NCBI GenBank assembly: GCA_002633025.1
Contig: NMRB01000203.1
Location: forward strand, 155,957-219,956
Direction of reading: 5' to 3'
Origin: Notospermus geniculatus
Lineage: Eukaryota > Nemertea > Pilidiophora > Heteronemertea > Lineidae
Length of the DNA stretch: 64,000 bases
Of this stretch, positions 50,201 through 56,200 are shown one piece after another. A program made the position numbers and the translations under genes. The stretch's first letter is position 1, and each line of letters begins with the position of its first letter. The notes below the pieces were generated by a model that saw only the letters and a list, made by a program, of their open reading frames with translations, was not told the DNA's origin and ran no database searches.

Positions 50201-53200
50201 TACATTGTGGCTCCCGGTTTTATAACCAGGGATTTTATGTGTAGTGGTGGTTGGCTCACTTTATCATCTTCAGTCTCTTACCCGCATGACATTCACATTA
50301 ACATAACCCCGCATGGAGTGAAAGATCTTTCTGAAAGGTGTACCCAGAAATTCACATCTACATGTACTTGGACCTAGAAAACTTACACAAGTTCCATGCC
50401 TTTTCACTCTGTTCATCGTATGCCAAATCAAGAGGGATGAAACCAAGGTTATGGAACACAGATACTCACTGGTGATGGGATGTTACCATTAGGTGCCGGT
50501 ACTTTCAAAATCCATGCACAAAAGAAAACCATATCACATGAAACAATAGTGTACGTACATGTACAGTAGGCCTAAATACTAATCTACTCATGAGTCGATT
50601 TCATGTAAAATTGCTTCATAAAACATCTACTAACCAATGCGCTAGACTAACCGAACTTCAAATGTTTTGACAAAAACGTGTAGCCATGTCGGAATTCTCA
50701 CAAAAAAATCAAGTATCGGTAGATATACATGTACATGTAACAACAAAAGTAACCTTGACACATACACAACATAATGGTGGTTGTTTGCACTTTCACACAC
50801 CAAAGACATCTTGCTGTCTTCCTGTTTACATTTTCTGTTTTCTGGTACTTTGAAACCTTTTCTTTATCGGTTGATACTGGTATCACTTCCTTCATCACCT
50901 AGCCTCTACTATCTATGATTCTGACTGAAAAGAGCACCATATATTGGCTCTGGAGTTCATTTGATGCCATACATGTGAAGCGAGATGTACGGGGCAAGCA
51001 TATAACATTCATCCTGAATGTTTGCTTGAAACCTGACCCATGTCAGCCCAATCTCCAATCAGGAGTCCTCTGTTTTTTAGGCAAGTCAGTTTGAGGAGAA
51101 GGCCAAGGTTAACCATGGTGACTTGGTCAGATACAAGGAGCACCATCACCATACAGATAATGAGGTAACTACATTGTACTACATGTGTCTGCGATTCTAT
51201 TTGTGTCTGATGCCCATTTGACCCATCAATGGGAGACTTTACTGCTGTTAGATGCCACCACCAGTTAGCAGTCCAAGAACGTCATGGAATTTGACATCAC
51301 AGAGAAGAAATGCACGCCACAATGTCTGCAGCCTGTCTTTATGCACAGCTAAGCCAACAAGTACCACAGCTCTGGACTCAATGTTTGATGACGAGGCACT
51401 GGGTCTTGCACGAAATTTGAAAGCCAGTCCAAAAAGCAGTCAGGTTAAAATAAGACCTGTACAGGCTTTGCATGGATGTTTATTCTTCGTATTGATATCA
51501 TCTTTCAGTTCAGTGAGAAGGAAGAACATGTCCATCAGCTCGAGTATGATTTGATGGACGTGCAGAATCAGTTGGAGAGTAAAACACAACAAGTGAACGA
51601 CCTTTCAGAACATCTCAACGCTCTCAAGGTGGAACTAGCTGGGTTGAGGGAACAAAAGAATAGTGCTGCGAAAGAGGCGAGTGTCAATTTTATGATGCAG
51701 GAAAAGGTGTTTAATTTCTTATTTTCTGGCCAGATGACACTCTTTTTGGCATCCCTTGAGAGAGATCTGAACAGGTGGTACCGAGGTCTGTGGTGTGATG
51801 GTGATTGAGCCGAGGGCAGAGCACAGGCTGCCGGGGCTGTGGATACTACATGTCTGGGAAGCCACGGGAAAGGCAGGTCAATTTTGAGGAGCCCTGATAG
51901 CCGAGTGGTTATCACATCTGCTCTGCAAGCCGCAGGTCCCGGGTTCGAATCAAGCCCAGGCCACATTGGATTTCATTCCCTGTTCTTCACGTCCGTGGCA
52001 TGGGACAGTAAGCCGTGGTGCCTTGTACCTTATTTCTTTGCAAGGGCAAGTAAAAGACCCCACCGAAGTGTGGAACATGAGTAGCTTGAGATGGCCTCTT
52101 CCGTACTTACCAGGGCCAATAATGCTATGGCTTCGGCCCTGATGGAAAAATCAAATACAAAAATACAAATACAAATACAGGTCAATGTGACTGAAGTGGA
52201 CAGGGTCACAAGTATGTGGGTCTATACCTTAATAGTGGCGTCACTGCAGAGATGGCGTACTACAACCAGTTGTTTGTTTTCATAGATTTCACGCCTGGAA
52301 AGTAGCCTGCAACAGTTACAGATGAACGTAGCGTCTACTCACCAACGCCACAAGACAGAAGTTTCCAAGTTGGAGGAACACGTGCGGGGCCTGGAGTCTG
52401 AGATGGGTAATGTCAAACAGCACAATCAGACCCTGGAACAGGACGTGAATGTGAGGAATGAACAGCTCCGTCGTGGTGACCTCGACATCAAGACACTGAA
52501 AGAGGATATCAATGCTAAAGTTGATGAGGTGAGATATTCAGTCATGCACATGAAACTGCTGAAGATAACTTTGAATTGAATGAGGGAAACCCTTGTCTTT
52601 CCGATAGTAGCCTGTACAGGTTTTCAGGGTTCATTGTTGTCTCTGCTGTTTCAGATTGAGAAATTAGAGAGCTGCATCCGAGAATTAAAAATGGACATCC
52701 ACAACTTGAAAAAGGACAACCGACTCTCGGAGAATCTGGTCGCTGAGCAGAAGCAGACGGTTGATCATCTGAGGAATGAACTGTGTGAAGCCAGGAACCA
52801 GTACAGAGAAAGCGCCCAGGAGGTCAGTGGATGTCTGAATGATCCTGATACTCTCTTTACAAGCTCTGCGTTAGGGTTAGGGTTAGGGTTAGCGAGGTTC
52901 AGTTTTACCACAGTTGGAGGCAGGTCCTTCGCTGTTGTGGGCCCCCAGCTATGGAATCAGTTGCCATCCGAGATCAGGGTACCTGGTGAAAAGATCTTCA
53001 GGAGTTCCCTGCAGGTCCATGTATCCCATCTGGCCTTCAAGTGTGAACCACGACAAACGATTGAGAAATTCTCTTCAGCCTGATAGGAGCTGTCAGTCAG
53101 TTGACCAATATATGTCACTGCGGTCCAATTCAACGCCTAGCAGGACCCATTCATGCTTGATTGAGCACCAATCAAAAGAGTACTCATTTGTATTGGTCCG

Positions 53201-56200
53201 CTAGAACTTTGCTGCCGTCTTTTGACGATAAGCCCGGCTGACTGCTCCTGTTCAGGCACTGTATAAGTGCCATATGTTGATTGAATTTGATTGACGGAGT
53301 TTTAGTCATTTCGAATATAATATTATAAAAACTTCTCAATGGAGGCAAGTCTCAATCGTTTACTTTCTCTCTTTAGCTTGCTCACCATGAAGAGAAGCTC
53401 ATGCTAATGGAACAGAGTCTAATGACAACACAGGAACAACTCAGCAACAGTGTAGCAGACGTCGTACGCCAAGAACAGATAAACAGGAAGGCGCAGACGG
53501 AGATCAAGACTCTGAAAGAACGGCTCGAAGCTGCCGACGAGGAGGTCTCCACCCAGAAATCCCTGATTGATAAACTGCGGAAGGATTTGATCAATACGAA
53601 GGAAGAGACCCATAATGCTGTGCAGGAAGGCCTGGCGTACAAGCAGCAGGCGCATAAATTGGAAGTCGAGCTTGATGGTGCCAAGCAACAGGAGAAGATG
53701 CTTTCTGAACAGGTTTGTTTCGTATTTTTGTCACGTCGTGCTTGACGCTTTAATGTCAATCATATTATTTCAGATTGAACCCATCCTTTCTGTGTAACTT
53801 GCATCCGATATTCTTCTTGTAGGTCGAGCAGCAAGACCTGCTCCTCACACAGCTCCAGACAGAACTTCGGGCTGAACGTAACCGCCAACAAGAGGTCAGC
53901 AAGCAACTGGCTCAGAGCAAGAAGCTAGTGGGAGAACTACAGTCTGATATAGATCAGTATCAGAAGCAAGTCCGCGAGTTGTCTGCCAAGGTGAATATAT
54001 ACTTTGAACTGTTGTGAGATTCTTACTCAAGTTCTTGGAAAACTGCTACTGATTTGTCAATTTACTGGAGCCCCTTTCCCTTTCTTGAATACCTACTCTT
54101 GCATTTTGTACCATTCACATTTCAGCTGAAGGATCGTGAAGATCAGTGCACGGCCCTCCGTGAGGAGATTGACCTGATGCAGCAGAAGATGAGATCACTT
54201 AAAGAGGAGTTGGCAGATCGCGAGGGTCAGTTGCGGGTTGTTAAGATGAATTTAGCGACTGCACAAAAACAAAATGAACATCATGCACAGGAGGTGGAGC
54301 GATATGAAGAGACTTTGGTGCAGTTACAGGGAGATGTTGCTAAGAGTCAGGATTTGTACAAGCAGACGCATAGTGAGGTGAGCCCTGTTTACTTTGTTAG
54401 CCCTGATAGCCGAGTGGTTATCATGTCCGCTTAGCAAGCGGCAGGTCCTCGGTTCGAATCCAGCCCGGGCCACATGGGATTTCATTCCCGGTTCTTCACG
54501 TCTGTTGCATGGGACAGTAAGCCGTGGTGCCTTATACCTTGTGTCTTTGCAAGGGCAAGTAAAAGACCCCATCCAAGTAGTGAAGAACATGAGTAGCTTG
54601 AGATGGCCTCTTCCGTACTTACCAGGGCCAATAATGCTATGGCTTCGGCCCTGATGCAAAAATCAAATAAAAATACTTTGTTGCACACCAGAAGGAGGCA
54701 AAGCTGTTGAATTTTATTGACGTTATTGGTCAAAGTACTGGAAGAGGAATGCCTCATGACTGGGATAATATTTGAACGTTTGTTGTTCTTGTTTCCAGCT
54801 TCAAGCCAAGCAGCACACTGTACAAGATCTGAAAGTCCAACTCGCTACAGTACAGGGTCACCACAAGGAGGCCATGGACCAGCTGTCAGAGAAATCTAAA
54901 CAACTCGCCACTCAGAGGAGTGAATTATCTCGTGTTCAGCAGCAGAACAATTCTATGGCTGAGGAGGTACGAGATATGGATAACACTTGAGAACGTTTTT
55001 AAAATTTTCACACAGTACGAAGCACAGTTGACTACCTTTATGTGCGTACCTTCTGCCTACGTCATGCAGAAATTACGCTCCACTTCATTGTGTATGGAAT
55101 GGGCACGTCATGCATCCTTTCCGCGTGACGTCCGTGAACCACACATGAATGGCGTTATGTCTTCACTGCGTGCCTTCCAAGGCGCTGCGTGGAATCCGCG
55201 GAAGGTACCGGTATGAGGAGGGTATGCGTATGACGCTGCATGTGGTACGCTGCGTGGAAGGTAGGACAATTGTGCAGAGTACATGTACTGTAAGTTATGG
55301 TACTGTACTTTAACTTGGGAGTTAAGCAATGAAGTCTATTCAGTTTTGCTATACATGTATTGTACCTCAACCTCAACATGACGTATCTCTTACAGATTGC
55401 TGCCTATGAGGACAAGATGAGGAAACTGAGATCTGAACTCAAGAAAGTGCAAGACCTGAACCGGGCATCTGAGGATGAGGTAAGGAAGAAGTACTTTTGT
55501 ATACTTATTTCTCCTTGGTTGGGCAATGGATGGGCTGAAGGAAACTTAAGATTTTCTGTATAAATGCCATGACCCATACTAAGATACTGACCTCCGCTGA
55601 GATGTCACCTGTTGTGCATTATTGCATTACTATGACTCGCCTAGATTTCAGTGGGCCTGGATCTTCAATGTTCTGATTCCTGCAAGTTCTGATGTTCTTT
55701 CCTCTGTTTTGATGCCTCTGCATTGATAAATGAATTTGATATTGCCAAATTCTGCAAAAGTTTTCTCATACTTCTTAGCTGCGTATCTATGAAGAGCGAC
55801 TCCAAGGCTTGCAGGAAGAGATCATGAATGCTCAGAATCGTCACAAACAAAGTCTCCAAGAACTGTCACTCAGGGAAGAAGAAATTGTGCTACTCAAAGT
55901 TGAGTTTAACTCACTCCAGGAAAAATACAGAAACAGAATTGAGGAGGTAAGTGAATGGTTGATAAAGTTTTGATCCACTTAACCCTTGCATTGTACAAAG
56001 CTGTCAATCTTAGAAATATGTATCAAAAGCCTGAAACTTACCGCACACCTAAAAACTGCCCACTGCTTTCCAATGAATACCTGTGTTGCAAGTTTTCCGA
56101 AACTTGTTAGATCATGACCGATTTTCCAGTTTTGTGAAATTACCACTGGCAGTAAAAGGGTTAACCCTTCGAGGGCCAAAATACCGGTATAATTGCTGTT

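Noticed and set aside
52869-52893. Interstitial telomere
   Set aside because: Only about three units; too short to claim a chromosome-end fusion.
54394-54757. Open frames on both strands through the S2 SINE (repeated in 31191-31679 and 51568-52084)
   Set aside because: The same peptide fragments (such as SHMAWAGFEPGTCRLLSG) recur at each SINE copy; they are translated SINE sequence, not genes.
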